A stretch of 64,000 bases of DNA, taken from Blastocatellia bacterium (GTDB lineage Bacteria; Acidobacteriota; Blastocatellia; Pyrinomonadales; Pyrinomonadaceae). The notes under the pieces were generated by a model. It made no database searches and was not told where the DNA came from. It saw only the letters and a list, made by a program, of their open reading frames with translations. Of this stretch, positions 52,963 through 62,344 are shown in pieces; position 1 is the first letter of the stretch; every line of letters starts with the position of its first letter. The stretch is from NCBI GenBank assembly GCA_003168335.1, contig PMSM01000005.1, forward strand, positions 186,001-250,000, written 5' to 3'. The translations under genes and the position numbers were made by a program.

Positions 52963-55002
52963 CTATAGTCTTGGCAGCGCAAAACTAAACTTTGATCCGC
53001 GTCCCACTTCCGACTCGACTGCGACCGAGCCGCCGTGTTGCTCGATAACTTCCTTCACGAACGCCAGGCCGAGACCGGTTGACTCTTCGTCTTTCTCTTG
53101 TCCGTCGCGCGCCACGCGATAAAACTTTTCCCAGATGCGATCGATTGATTCCGCCGGCACGCCATAACCGCGGTCTTCGACGACCACGCGCACGGCGTCG
53201 GCTTCAAGCACCGTGGACACCGTCACCGAGGTGCGTTCCTGGCTATACTTGATGGCGTTCTCCAAAAGCCTTGTGAGCACCTGAGTAATCAGGCTCTTGT
53301 CCGCGGCCACCGGAGGAATGTGGCTATTGGGCTGTTCGATAAGTCGAATGCGCTTCTTCTTGGCGAGCGGCTGCACCGTGCTAATGACTTCGCGCACAAC
53401 TTCGTCGAGACGCAAAGCGATCTTCGTAACCTCTTTTTTGTCGCCACGCTGAAGCTGAGTCACGGAGAGGAAGGTATCGATCATCCGCGACATGCGCTGA
53501 GATTCGTTCGTGATGATCTGCAGAAATTCGCGCGATTCTTCGGGAATCTTGTCGTCAAGAACCAGCAGCTCGGCGAAACCATTGATGCTCGTGAGCGGAG
53601 TTCGTAGTTCGTGCGACATCAGCGAGATCATGTCGCTCTTCAACTGTTCGAACTCTTTCATCAGGGTCACGTCGCGAATGCGAATGGCAAAGCACAGCGG
53701 GCTGCCGCCGGCTCCATTCCCATTTGAGCCATGCCCATTTGAACCGTTGCCGTTACGGTCGGTGGCGAGGGCGATCCGCAACTCCAGAGTTTGATTGCGA
53801 TCGGGAAACTTCAACTCTCGCTCGTAAGGCTCGCCCGATTGCAACACCCGGCGGACAGCAATCGATGGCTCGTCGAAGACGCCCGAGCGAAAGCGATCCA
53901 ACAAGCCGAATAGATCTATTTGTTGCGCTTCACCCTCGTTCAGGCGGGCGGCCCCGAGCATTGCCGGATTGACGAAGCCAAGCGTGCCGTCGAGATATGC
54001 GATCGCATAACCGTCAGCAGCCTCGGACAGCACCTGGGCGCCAAAGCGGTTCTCAGTTAAAACGCCGCTGATGACATCAAAGGCGTGCAGACGATGACTG
54101 GAGGTTCGCGCCGACACGAAAGCCGGCAGCTTGCCATCCAGCTTTCTCTTGCGTGCTTCCTCGCGCTGAAGATTGCGGGCAACCTGGCCGCCGACGGCTG
54201 CCAGCAGCCTCCGATCGCTCTGATCAAAACTCTCGCGCAAACGCAAGAGCAATGCTCCCACAGTTCGTCCCTCGTGGCGCAAAGGCAGCGCCACACTTTC
54301 TAAAGAATCGATCTGTCCGGCCGGAGCCAGGGTAATCTCGCTGGTCTCGACGGCCTGATCACAAAGTTGAATTAAGCGGCGCCAGACAGTATTGCGTCCC
54401 GGCTCGAGCGCGCCACTTGGATTGGTTCGCAGGCGTGCGCATGGAACCAGGGCGCTAAGATCATCCAGTTCGAGGACAACAGCCTCTTCGAGCGGGAGAA
54501 TCGTTTGCAAGAGCTTGAGACCGCTGGTTAGGCGACTCTGCGCCAGACTTGCCTCTCCGGTGTCCGTTCTCGCCGACGTATCGTTGACGTGATCAGTGAG
54601 CTGCGTGTCGATTAACCACAGCCGATTAAGTTGCACCAGAAAAACGGCGCCAATTGCGCCCAGCGCCATGGGCGCGAACAGGATGTCGATCTTGAGATAC
54701 CGGGATGTAATCAAGCTGGCAGCGGCAGTTGCAAGAAAACCCATTCCCAGAATCAAGAACGAACGACGCGCGCCGGCGCGACTGACGAAAAACCCAGCGC
54801 TGGTGCTGATGGCGACGATGAGCAGTAGGCCCAGCCATGGCTGCGGAGATTGGAGCGGCGCGTCGCCGCGAGTAACGTTGACTACGAACGCTGCCTGCAG
54901 GGAATCGATTAGACCGGCACGCCATATCGCACAGGTAGCTGCACCTGCCAGAAAGGCCAGGCCCAACGAGACAATGAGCGATTTCAACGTAAATGTTTTC
55001 AA
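52963..55002 (-). CDS. Membrane sensor histidine kinase (GAF, PAS, HisKA, HATPase)
   Basis: The 679-residue hybrid-less kinase has four N-terminal transmembrane helices (for example LGLLLIVAISTSAGFFVSRA). A GAF-type domain follows (about 160-290, SVALPLRHEGRTVGALLLRL), then a PAS-like domain (about 315-440). The HisKA domain has the phospho-acceptor His in MISLMSHELRTPLTSINGFA. The HATPase domain has an N box (VLTRLLENAIKYSQ), a G1-type box (VEDRGYGVPAESIDRIWEKF) and a G2-type box (STGLGLAFVKEVIEQHGG). A Gly/Asn-rich insertion (DRNGNGSNGHGSNGNGAGGS) lies between PAS and HisKA. No response regulator is adjacent, so its partner is elsewhere. The start is ATG 55002. Confidence 0.93.
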   Translation of the reverse strand: MKTFTLKSLIVSLGLAFLAGAATCAIWRAGLIDSLQAAFVVNVTRGDAPLQSPQPWLGLLLIVAISTSAGFFVSRAGARRSFLILGMGFLATAAASLITSRYLKIDILFAPMALGAIGAVFLVQLNRLWLIDTQLTDHVNDTSARTDTGEASLAQSRLTSGLKLLQTILPLEEAVVLELDDLSALVPCARLRTNPSGALEPGRNTVWRRLIQLCDQAVETSEITLAPAGQIDSLESVALPLRHEGRTVGALLLRLRESFDQSDRRLLAAVGGQVARNLQREEARKRKLDGKLPAFVSARTSSHRLHAFDVISGVLTENRFGAQVLSEAADGYAIAYLDGTLGFVNPAMLGAARLNEGEAQQIDLFGLLDRFRSGVFDEPSIAVRRVLQSGEPYERELKFPDRNQTLELRIALATDRNGNGSNGHGSNGNGAGGSPLCFAIRIRDVTLMKEFEQLKSDMISLMSHELRTPLTSINGFAELLVLDDKIPEESREFLQIITNESQRMSRMIDTFLSVTQLQRGDKKEVTKIALRLDEVVREVISTVQPLAKKKRIRLIEQPNSHIPPVAADKSLITQVLTRLLENAIKYSQERTSVTVSTVLEADAVRVVVEDRGYGVPAESIDRIWEKFYRVARDGQEKDEESTGLGLAFVKEVIEQHGGSVAVESEVGRGSKFSFALPRL

Positions 55003-55200
55003 GGCTTTTAGGAAATGTCGAGAGGTGGTGTGTCTCGTCTAACAGGGCGCTAGCGCGGGGAGCAAGGCCCGTAATGCCAACGAGATTATACACTGACACG
55101 TAGCGTTATGCGCAAGAAAAAGGCGTGAATTAGGGCAGTCTAGGGGGTTAGCGAAGAGAGCTTGTCGGTTTTAGAGGTGTTTTGGGGCTGGGTGTAGGCC

Positions 55201-56634
55201 TTAAGCCGGCAAAGAAAGGACCGCTCGCTCCAGGTCAGACTCTTCGCTCTCGGCGACCGTTCGCAAGTCCAGAAGCACACGATCGTCAACGATCCTGGAA
55301 ATGACGGGTGGCTCAGCGCAACGTAAAGTGACTTCAATTTGATTCGGACTGAGTGTCTTGTGAGCTATTGAAATGAGCATTGTGGGTAGCCGTGAGGTTG
55401 GGCCTGAGCCACCTCCCGCAGCCGATTCGCCCGCGACTGTATCAAGCTCAACGGCATCGGGTAATGTGTTTCGAAGCCGGTTGATCAGGTTCTCCGCGCG
55501 CTCCTTGATCTCTTGCGCCGATAGCGCAATGAAGCGGTGCGCCGGAACGTCGTCGCCGGAAACACCGCGAGCGTAGGCATCGAGGGTCGCTTCGAGAGCG
55601 GCGATACGGAGTTTGTCGGCCCGCAGCGCGCGATAGAGCGGGTGTCTTCGCATGCGTTCGATGATGTCTGAGCGACCGACCAGTAGGCCTGTCTGCGGCC
55701 CACCGACAAGTTTGTCACCGCTGAATGAAACCACGTCGGCGCCGGCTTCGATCGATCTACGAATGACCGGCTCGCCATCGATTCCATATTCACTGAAATC
55801 AAGCAAGGCGCCTGACCCCGCATCTTCGTAAAGCGCCAATCCAGCGTCGTGAGCAAGAGCAGCCAGATCTTTTAGCGTGGGTGTTTTCGTGAAGCCTACG
55901 ATGCGATAGTTCGACGGATGCACGCGCATGATCAGACGGGCGGTTTCGGAAATCGCCTTTCGATAGTCAGACAGGCGCGTCTGGTTGGTAGTTCCAACCT
56001 CAATCATCTGCGTGCCTGATTGAGCCATAACATCGGGGACGCGAAAGTCTCCTCCGATCTCGACCAACTCACCGCGCGACACAATCGTCTGGCCGTCCCG
56101 GGCCAGGGTGTTAAGAACCAATAGCGCGGCGGCGGCGCAGTTGTTGACGACCAGGGCAGCCTCGGCGCCCGTCAAGTCGGCCAGTAGATCTTCGGCGCGT
56201 GGGCCGCGTCGTCCCCGCTCCCCACTGACGATGTCGTATTCCAAATTGCAGTAACCGGCCGCCTGGCCGACAATCGCACGGCGCGCGGCGTCGGACAATG
56301 GCGCTCGTCCCAGGTTAGTGTGCAATACCACACCCGTCGCGTTGATGACGTGACGCAATCCGCTCGCGGTTTCAGCCAGATGCGCCGCGACGAGTCGCTT
56401 TTCGGCCTCGCGCATAAGGCTTGCTCGCGATCCACTGTCCGCGGATTCACTCTTTTTGGGATCCGACCCGCCGGCAAGGATTTCGCGACGCAGTTCATCG
56501 GTAATGCGGCGGGCGAGGAAACTCAAGCGACCGGCGCCTATCTGCGGTCGTAATGACTGGGCGGTCTCGGTCCGCAACAGGGAATCAACCGATGGTAGCG
56601 CTCTAAGCGACGAGTTTGTCTGAATTGTGGGCAT
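55201..56634 (-). CDS. selA: L-seryl-tRNA(Sec) selenium transferase
   Basis: SelA converts Ser-tRNA(Sec) to Sec-tRNA(Sec) with selenophosphate. The 477-residue PLP enzyme shows the N-terminal LPSVDSLLRTE, HVINATGVVLHTNLGRAPLS, NLEYDIVSGERGRRGPRAED, VNNCAAAALLVLNTL and the PLP-lysine loop VVSFSGDKLVGGPQTGLLVG (Lys near residue 305). The C-terminal domain is present and the length is standard. Its presence implies that this organism uses selenocysteine. selB, selC and selD are not in the window. The start is ATG 56634; a strong promoter at 56715 faces the other way. Confidence 0.95.
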   Translation of the reverse strand: MPTIQTNSSLRALPSVDSLLRTETAQSLRPQIGAGRLSFLARRITDELRREILAGGSDPKKSESADSGSRASLMREAEKRLVAAHLAETASGLRHVINATGVVLHTNLGRAPLSDAARRAIVGQAAGYCNLEYDIVSGERGRRGPRAEDLLADLTGAEAALVVNNCAAAALLVLNTLARDGQTIVSRGELVEIGGDFRVPDVMAQSGTQMIEVGTTNQTRLSDYRKAISETARLIMRVHPSNYRIVGFTKTPTLKDLAALAHDAGLALYEDAGSGALLDFSEYGIDGEPVIRRSIEAGADVVSFSGDKLVGGPQTGLLVGRSDIIERMRRHPLYRALRADKLRIAALEATLDAYARGVSGDDVPAHRFIALSAQEIKERAENLINRLRNTLPDAVELDTVAGESAAGGGSGPTSRLPTMLISIAHKTLSPNQIEVTLRCAEPPVISRIVDDRVLLDLRTVAESEESDLERAVLSLPA

Positions 56635-56714
56635 CTGCAGTTTCGGGTTACACCTCGGTAAGTGCCAGCAGAATATGCTGTTTTACCAGTTCGAGGCAAT
56701 CGCGAAAAACAATA

Positions 56715-56744
56715 TTGACACGCACCGAACTGAGCCCCTACACT
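56715..56744 (+). promoter_or_regulatory. Promoter facing the MXAN_5187-like gene
   Basis: TTGACA (56715-56720), an 18-nt spacer and TACACT (56739-56744) make a near-consensus sigma-70 promoter, about 50 bp before the TTG start of the next gene. Confidence 0.72.
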
Positions 56745-56794
56745 GAGATCACTGGTGGCGACCCTGCTTGCGCCGCCCGATTGGAGTTCCGCAC

Positions 56795-57430
56795 TTGTCC
56801 GTAAAAGATAATAAGTTATCCCGGCTGGCCAAAGAGCGTCGCGAGAAGAACAAGGTCGGAGCCTATGAAGAACCGACTATTGAGGACCGTCTGGTGCGGC
56901 TCGAAGAAGACATTCGTCGTCTGAAAATTGAGTTCGATGTCTATTTTAATGGTGGCACCAAACGCCCGCCTTATGACACCAGGATGCGCGTTGAATCGCA
57001 CCTGAAGCGGTTGGGTGACGACCGCACACTCAATTTCGCGCAGCGTTATCATTACAACTCACTTGCTACCAGATACGCTTCTTTCCGCGAGATGTGGCGG
57101 CGCACGTTGCAGGGCCGGGAAGAGGGGCGTGATTTGGGTGCGGCCGCGCGCGCCTCTAACCGGGGTGGTGCCGGGCCATTTACGCGTTCCGAATTTTCAT
57201 GCACGGACGTGCGCCACGACGTTCGGACCGTCAAAGGCGTCTACGATGCTCTGATAGACGCCAAGCGGAGCTGCGGAGAAGCGACGCGGGACCTTTCTTT
57301 TGCTAAATTTCATCGCCTGATTGTGGAGCGTACGGAAAACATGAAAGAGAAGATTGGGTCTGATCGAGTAACCTTTTCCGTTGATGTAGAAGGAGGTCAC
57401 GTTAGTTTCAAAGCGAAGGCGGACAGATAG
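56795..57430 (+). CDS. MXAN_5187-like coiled-coil protein
   Basis: This 211-residue soluble protein resembles what is annotated as an MXAN_5187 C-terminal domain protein in Myxococcota and Acidobacteriota. The central part matches (EEDIRRLKIEFDVYFNGGTK, HLKRLGDDRTLNFAQRYHYN and SLATRYASFREMWRRTLQGR), as does the C-terminal part (FAKFHRLIVERTENMKEKIG, then SVDVEGGHVSFKAKADR). The protein is charged and largely helical. Its function is unknown; association with gliding or signalling is only inferred from the family name. The start is TTG 56795 with GGAG 8-9 nt upstream, preferred to TTG 56768. Confidence 0.78.
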   Translation: MSVKDNKLSRLAKERREKNKVGAYEEPTIEDRLVRLEEDIRRLKIEFDVYFNGGTKRPPYDTRMRVESHLKRLGDDRTLNFAQRYHYNSLATRYASFREMWRRTLQGREEGRDLGAAARASNRGGAGPFTRSEFSCTDVRHDVRTVKGVYDALIDAKRSCGEATRDLSFAKFHRLIVERTENMKEKIGSDRVTFSVDVEGGHVSFKAKADR

Positions 57431-57524
57431 GAATGTCCGATGCACTTTGGTTTCTCGTGGAAGAATCTCGCGGAAAAAATAGCCGCGATTGAAGCGAGCC
57501 AATTCTCTACAGTTCGGTTAATGG

Positions 57525-57557
57525 AAAAGGCGATCTCGTTTACCGAGATCGCCTTTT
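57525..57557. terminator. Bidirectional Rho-independent terminator
   Basis: A 14-bp stem (aaaaggcgatctcg/cgagatcgcctttt) with a 5-nt loop, T-rich on the plus strand and A-rich upstream, lies between the convergent MXAN_5187-like and csp genes. It should stop transcription from both sides. Confidence 0.85.
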
Positions 57558-57627
57558 ACTTTTCGCGTCTTCCGGGCTCACGACCGGAAGCGGTCAGTGG
57601 CTTTGCTAAAAAGCAAGCCGGGGAGAC

Positions 57628-57834
57628 CTACGCCTTTGTCACTTTTTCGGCCTGTGGTCCTTTCGGGCCTTGCGTCACTTCAAACTCAACTTCCTGACCC
57701 TCATCGAGGGTTTTGAAGCCGTCACCTTGAATGGCGCTATAGTGGACGAAGATGTCCGAAGAGCCTGGCTGTTCAATAAAACCATAACCCTTCGAGTTGT
57801 TAAACCACTTGACCTTACCGGTTATTCTAGACAT
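57628..57834 (-). CDS. Cold shock protein (CspA family)
   Basis: The 68-residue single-stranded nucleic-acid-binding protein has an OB-fold. The RNP1 motif is [10 protein letters not shown] and RNP2 is [10 protein letters not shown], preceded by [10 protein letters not shown]. The length and sequence are typical. Translation starts at ATG 57834 with AGGAGG 6-7 nt upstream. A leader of perhaps 150 nt (57835-57990 on the minus strand) fits the long structured 5' UTRs of cold-shock mRNAs, though I could not identify a thermosensor fold. It acts as an RNA chaperone. Confidence 0.95.
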   Translation of the reverse strand: MSRITGKVKWFNNSKGYGFIEQPGSSDIFVHYSAIQGDGFKTLDEGQEVEFEVTQGPKGPQAEKVTKA

Positions 57835-58214
57835 ACAAACGAATCCTCCTAACGATTCGGCAAAACGGGCACAAGTAACACAAACCGAAAGGTGGTGTGC
57901 TACTTCTCCTCCTACAAGTTAATGCTGTGAGCCGGACGCGCTTTCTAGTTGGGGCGCCATACGGAAACACACAACGAACAAAGCACACGCGATCCCGCTA
58001 GCGATCATCGTGCACATACTTCCAAGCAAAAACCTAAACTTCATTTGTCTTTTGGCGCTTGCAAATCGAAATGCAAAAGGCGGGTGTAGAGCCAACCCCA
58101 GCACTGATTGAAACGACGGCGAATCCTAAACGATGCGGTTTTGGCCTGTCAATACAAAAATTTGGGTCGCTGGGCCCGAGCCCCGATAGACCAAAACCCC
58201 CTAGCGGTCCCGAT
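57835..58214. other. Long csp leader and gene-poor spacer
   Basis: The 380-bp gap holds the probable csp leader, including AGGAGGAG at about 57908-57915, which has no nearby start codon. A possible small membrane peptide is at 57919-58044. The rest, down to the stop of the secreted gene at 58215, shows no feature I can support. Confidence 0.4.
57919..58044 (-). CDS. Possible small single-helix membrane peptide
   Basis: A 41-codon ORF reads MKFRFLLGSMCTMIASGIAC with one hydrophobic helix, then LFVVCFRMAPQLESASG. It lies within the csp leader, on the same strand. The start has no strong ribosome-binding site (aaagacaa at 6-9 nt) and the longer frame to 58104 looks non-coding. Coding status is doubtful. 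Confidence 0.3.
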   Translation of the reverse strand: MKFRFLLGSMCTMIASGIACALFVVCFRMAPQLESASGSQH

Positions 58215-58742
58215 TTACTTGATTTTCTTGATGCTGGCGATGAATTTCGCCGCCTCTGCAGCATGCTTTTCCGCGATTCCGGGGGCGGCGAAAGTCAAAA
58301 TAATTACGACTTTCTTGGCTGCGAGTACGTCCACGCTCCATTCAATTGTGATGCCGTTGACCTCGCCCGTCCCGCCTTGGCTGAAATGTGGCATGCCATT
58401 GTGAGTGTCTGCGGTACCTTTGTCCGTCGTCTTGACGTTCTTGACAGTCTTACTCAGTTCGTTGGCGAGATCCTTTACGGCGGCATCGAAGGTGTCCTCA
58501 TCGGGAACATAAAAGACCATCTGCAGACTGTCGTCCGCGCTAGACACAGTCACAACCTCCCCATCTGGTTTTGCTTTCCAGCCCTTTGGCAGTTCGAATT
58601 GGACGCCGGCTCCCTGGTGGCTGAAGAACCGGTTCTCCTGGGTAGCTGGTGCGCTTAATTTCGCAACGGGTTTCGCTGACGCGACGCCGACAAGCACTGA
58701 ACTCGTCAGCGCCAAACACAATCCGATCCTTAACTTCTTCAA
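58215..58742 (-). CDS. Secreted protein of unknown function
   Basis: The 175-residue exported protein has a signal peptide (KLRIGLCLALTSSVLVGVAS, cut near ASA). The mature domain (GVQFELPKGWKAKPDGEVVT, LQMVFYVPDEDTFDAAVKDL, GTGEVNGITIEWSVDVLAAK) has the pattern of PsbP/DUF1795-like small beta-alpha-beta proteins and ends in a helix (AAEAAKFIASIKKIK). It is similar in layout to the product at 46735-47262. I do not know its function. The S46 peptidase gene lies just upstream on the same strand (49 bp), so they may be cotranscribed. Confidence 0.75.
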   Translation of the reverse strand: MKKLRIGLCLALTSSVLVGVASAKPVAKLSAPATQENRFFSHQGAGVQFELPKGWKAKPDGEVVTVSSADDSLQMVFYVPDEDTFDAAVKDLANELSKTVKNVKTTDKGTADTHNGMPHFSQGGTGEVNGITIEWSVDVLAAKKVVIILTFAAPGIAEKHAAEAAKFIASIKKIK

Positions 58743-58791
58743 GGTTCCTTCCTCCGGGTTAGTTTAGCTGTTGATTATTCTGATCGAGTCA

Positions 58792-61008
58792 TCAAGCTGC
58801 GCGACGCATTGCGGCAGGCGCGTTCCTGATATCCAATTCTTTCAGTACGTAACCCGCGCCGCCAAACTTGTCGGCAATAAAGAGCACATAGCGAATGTCG
58901 ACCGAGATCGCGCGACCTTTCGCATCGTTATAAAAGAAATCGTTGCCGAGTCCTTCATAGTTGCCATCGAAGATGATGCCGACCTGCTCTCCACGTCCGT
59001 TCATGATCGGCGAGCCTGAATTGCCGCCAATGATGTCGGTGGTCGAAAGAAAGTCGACCGGCACGTCTTGCCCATCCGGCGTGGCATACGGACCAAAGTC
59101 ACGAGTGCGATAAAGCTGCTTGAGTTTTTCGGGCGCGTCGAAGGGCTCGTGGCCTGTGTCTTTCTCGATCACTCCCGAAAGCTTTGTGAACGGCTGATAA
59201 ATCGCGGCGTCGTGGGGAATGTAGCCCTTGACGTCGCCGTACGTGAAACGCAGCGTGCGGTTGGCGTCAGGATACGGTGTGCCGCCGCGCATTTCGCTCA
59301 TGCCGCGAACCAACAGTGGTCGTAAGCGGCCCACAATCCCGTTGAAAGCCCGCGTGTGTACAGCTACCTGGGCATTAAGCGTCGCGATTTCTCCGGCGAA
59401 ATCCAGCAGCGGCTCGTTCAATTGGTGCAACTGCCCCGTGGTCATGTCGAATAGCTTGGAAATTGATTCTGCCGTGCTCAGGTTCTTGCTTTCGGCTACG
59501 GCGCGGGCAAACTCTGCTTCGGCGCGAACGCGAGCGTCACCCTGCAGACTCCCAAAGCGTTTTTCGATCGGCTCAATCTTTTGGTCAGGCGGTAACTCGG
59601 CTGCTTTGCGCAGATAGAACGCGATCATCTCGCGGTCGAAACCTGGGATGCGCTCGGCGAAGATTTCTGCGAGCACCGCGCGCACGCGTTGGGCGCGCGC
59701 CGCCAGGATAGAACTTCTTTCCGGTTGCGGCTTCTCCTTGTCAGCGGCGGCTGAATTGATTAGCACGGCGACTTGGAACACATCGCTGAGCCCGGCCATT
59801 TGCTGGATCAAAGCGTCGCGGGGTTGAGTCTTTAGCAGTTCGTCGTAAGCCTTTTGCAACGAGGGCAACACGTCGGCATATTTTTTCTGCCGGTCCGGAC
59901 TCTCATTTATCCAACGAGTGAGAGCGGCTTCGTCCTTGTGTTTCTGATCGACAATTCCCACGCGGCGCATGGCGACGACCGAACCTTCGAAATCCTTCAA
60001 GGTGTTGGCAATGTCGAAAATTCTGCTCTGCAGCTTAATCTGAAGTGCGCGATCGTTCTTACCTGCCTCTTGCAGAACCTCGATCTGCTTGTTGAAGAGG
60101 TCAATCAGGAAAGGCATGAAGACGTCCTGGTTGTATCCAACAGAATAACTTTCCCGATAACGCCGCGTTGAGCCGGGATAACCCATGACCATGACAAAGT
60201 CATTTTCCTTCACGCCACCCATTGAAATCGAAAGGAATTTCTTGGGCTTGTAAGGCAAGTTGGTGGCTGAGTAATCAGCGGGCTTACCGTCCTTACCGAC
60301 GTAGACGCGCATAAATGTGAAATCGCCGCAGTGCCGTGGCCATTCAAAATTATCGGGGTCGCCCCCGAAGAAGCCAATGTTTTTGGGTGGCGCGTAGACG
60401 ATGCGGACATCGCGAAGCTCAAGATAAGTGAACAGGTAGTAGGCCAGGCCTTCATTGAGTGGTAGCACACTCGCAGTGATTCCCTCGGCCGGGTTTGCGC
60501 TGGCCGACTCGATCGCCTGTGCCTTGCCGGCAATCGCAGCATTACGCTCCGGCGGCGTCATCGCATCGGTGACTCCGCTTAAGACGTCTGCGGTAACGTC
60601 CTTCAATGTCTGAGTAATCTGAACCGTATAACCCCTGGCGGGCAATTCTTCGCCGCGGTTTTTCGCCAGATAGCCATTTGACGCGTAATCCTTCGACTGA
60701 TCAGAAGCAGATACGAGGGCCTCGAAAGCGACGTGATGGTTGGTCAGCAGTAATCCCTCAGGCGAGAGGAACTCGCCGGTGCCGCCATCAACGATCACGA
60801 CGGCGTCTTTGATGCTCGGACCATTCGGATTGTAAATATCGGTAATCGGAATCTTCAGGCCGCGTTGCTGTAGTTTTTTTAGCGGCAGCTGGTTGAGAGT
60901 GTCGGGCAGGAACATGCCCTCGTCACCCAGTACTGAGACCGGTACGAGGCTGACAAAAAGTAAAAATGACAGCAGCAGAGCGGCGGCACGCGCGTACGTC
61001 GAGGTCAT
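58792..61008 (-). CDS. S46 family dipeptidyl-peptidase
   Basis: This exported serine exopeptidase, related to DPP7 and DPP11 of Bacteroidota, releases N-terminal dipeptides. The 738-residue protein has a signal peptide (ALLLSFLLFVSLVPVSVLGD). The chymotrypsin-fold catalytic His lies in EGLLLTNHHVAFEAL, and the Ser in DIIGGNSGSPIMNGRGEQVG. A helical domain is inserted between them. The Gly/Ser region GNSGSP is the nucleophile motif. Subsite residues that set preference (hydrophobic or acidic P1) cannot be read reliably by eye. The M23 gene ends 114 bp upstream on the same strand. It probably feeds peptides to amino-acid catabolism. Confidence 0.93.
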   Translation of the reverse strand: MTSTYARAAALLLSFLLFVSLVPVSVLGDEGMFLPDTLNQLPLKKLQQRGLKIPITDIYNPNGPSIKDAVVIVDGGTGEFLSPEGLLLTNHHVAFEALVSASDQSKDYASNGYLAKNRGEELPARGYTVQITQTLKDVTADVLSGVTDAMTPPERNAAIAGKAQAIESASANPAEGITASVLPLNEGLAYYLFTYLELRDVRIVYAPPKNIGFFGGDPDNFEWPRHCGDFTFMRVYVGKDGKPADYSATNLPYKPKKFLSISMGGVKENDFVMVMGYPGSTRRYRESYSVGYNQDVFMPFLIDLFNKQIEVLQEAGKNDRALQIKLQSRIFDIANTLKDFEGSVVAMRRVGIVDQKHKDEAALTRWINESPDRQKKYADVLPSLQKAYDELLKTQPRDALIQQMAGLSDVFQVAVLINSAAADKEKPQPERSSILAARAQRVRAVLAEIFAERIPGFDREMIAFYLRKAAELPPDQKIEPIEKRFGSLQGDARVRAEAEFARAVAESKNLSTAESISKLFDMTTGQLHQLNEPLLDFAGEIATLNAQVAVHTRAFNGIVGRLRPLLVRGMSEMRGGTPYPDANRTLRFTYGDVKGYIPHDAAIYQPFTKLSGVIEKDTGHEPFDAPEKLKQLYRTRDFGPYATPDGQDVPVDFLSTTDIIGGNSGSPIMNGRGEQVGIIFDGNYEGLGNDFFYNDAKGRAISVDIRYVLFIADKFGGAGYVLKELDIRNAPAAMRRAA

Positions 61009-61122
61009 TGAATTCTTCCTTTGTCGTTAATCAGAATCGAAGAGGTAGGAATGGTACCAAAGGCCCTCGCAATCAAAAAGGGAAAGACGAGGTCGATTGA
61101 ACTCCAGCGAATGTGAACCTGC

Positions 61123-61989
61123 CTACTGCTTTTCCGCACCGGGAAGATACGGTCGTGGGTCGACGGGTTGATTGTTAATGCGTACTTCGTAATGCAGGTG
61201 CGGACCGGTGGATCGCCCCGTCGAGCCAACCAATCCGATTTTCTGTCCGCGCGTCACGGTCTGGCCGACGGTTACATCAATCTCTGAGAGGTGGCCATAA
61301 CGCGTCGACAAGCCGCTGCCGTGATCGACATACACAACGTTCCCATAGCCGCGTTGCCATCCCGCAATGATCACTCTACCGGTGGCCGCAACCTGAACAG
61401 GGGTGCCGTAAGCCGCATCGATGTCCTGACCTTCGTGGTATTCATAGCCACGGCCTCCGAATGGATTGCGACGCCCGCCCACTCCGCTTTCGAGTTTGCC
61501 CATCACCGGCCAAATCGAGGGCGTCATGCCGTGCAGCCGCAGGAAAGACTCGTACATACGCATTTCGCGCTCGAGTCTTGTGGTCTTTGACTCTAATGCC
61601 GCCAATGCTGCAGCGCTGTCAACCGGCCGGGCCGGGCCGCCCTGACCGTGCGCGGTCGTCTGAGCTTCATTTTGAACTCCTGGTACCTCGGCCGCCAGCT
61701 TTCGCGAAGTGTCTTCAACCGCATCCACGCGATTGTTCAAGTTTTGCAGCTCTTGTCGCTGCTTCTCATTCTCTGCGCGCAAGCGTTGATTCTCGTGCTC
61801 GATGCGCAAATGCGTCGCCTGCTGGGTCAGGCCGTAGAATCCATAGGCCAAGCCGCACATAACGGCGAACAGTCCCAGCGCGGACGCTTTTAGCCAGCGT
61901 TTGTGGACGCATATGCGACGGATATGGGCTCTGGAACGGGAAGTACGGGCGACGATAAAGGCATAAAAACGGTCGTCTCGGGTCATCAA
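61123..61989 (-). CDS. M23 family peptidoglycan metallopeptidase
   Basis: The 288-residue membrane-anchored protein has a short basic N-terminus, one transmembrane helix (ALGLFAVMCGLAYGFYGLTQ), and a coiled coil (LRIEHENQRLRAENEKQRQE). It ends in a LytM/M23 domain with the zinc-binding HEGQDID (H-x3-D) and HLHYEV (H-x-H), plus the VVYVDHGSGLSTRYGHLSEI core. It looks catalytically competent, unlike EnvC/NlpD-type regulators. It cleaves or regulates peptidoglycan in the periplasm. The start is ATG 61989. Confidence 0.93.
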   Translation of the reverse strand: MMTRDDRFYAFIVARTSRSRAHIRRICVHKRWLKASALGLFAVMCGLAYGFYGLTQQATHLRIEHENQRLRAENEKQRQELQNLNNRVDAVEDTSRKLAAEVPGVQNEAQTTAHGQGGPARPVDSAAALAALESKTTRLEREMRMYESFLRLHGMTPSIWPVMGKLESGVGGRRNPFGGRGYEYHEGQDIDAAYGTPVQVAATGRVIIAGWQRGYGNVVYVDHGSGLSTRYGHLSEIDVTVGQTVTRGQKIGLVGSTGRSTGPHLHYEVRINNQPVDPRPYLPGAEKQ

Positions 61990-62344
61990 TTCTGCTCCTG
62001 TCGATCAGTCCACGCGCGCTTGTAAATCAGGGGCTGCATGGCGACCGCGAAAGTAACAGTTGCCGACGACGGCGACTGATAGAACTAAAATTGCGAGGCC
62101 TTAAACTAAGAACCTGCCTGAAGACATCAAGAACCCTGCTTGAAGATTAGCAGCGGAGCGCATTAGCCGAATTCCCGGGTACTGCTAGGAATCAGCGCGA
62201 GCCATCCTGGATGCTGCTAGAGCGCGAACCCTATCACACGAAAGTTGAGAAGGCAAACGGGGAAAAGACACGCAGACGGAACTGCAGAAATAGAAATATT
62301 TAGTGCCTTGCGCGTTAGTCAGTATCGGAGGCGGGGTGTCGGAT
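61990..62344. other. Spacer without a recognised gene
   Basis: The 355-bp gap between the M23 gene and the small membrane protein gene shows no convincing ORF, hairpin or RNA. A short direct word repeat (cctgcctgaaga and cctgcttgaaga, about 62113-62143) and moderate A+T near 62260-62300 may mark the M23 promoter region on the minus strand. I see nothing else. Confidence 0.35.

Noticed and set aside
58059-58658. 199-codon plus-strand ORF
   Set aside because: It is antisense to the secreted protein gene at 58215-58742, which has a signal peptide and a plausible start.
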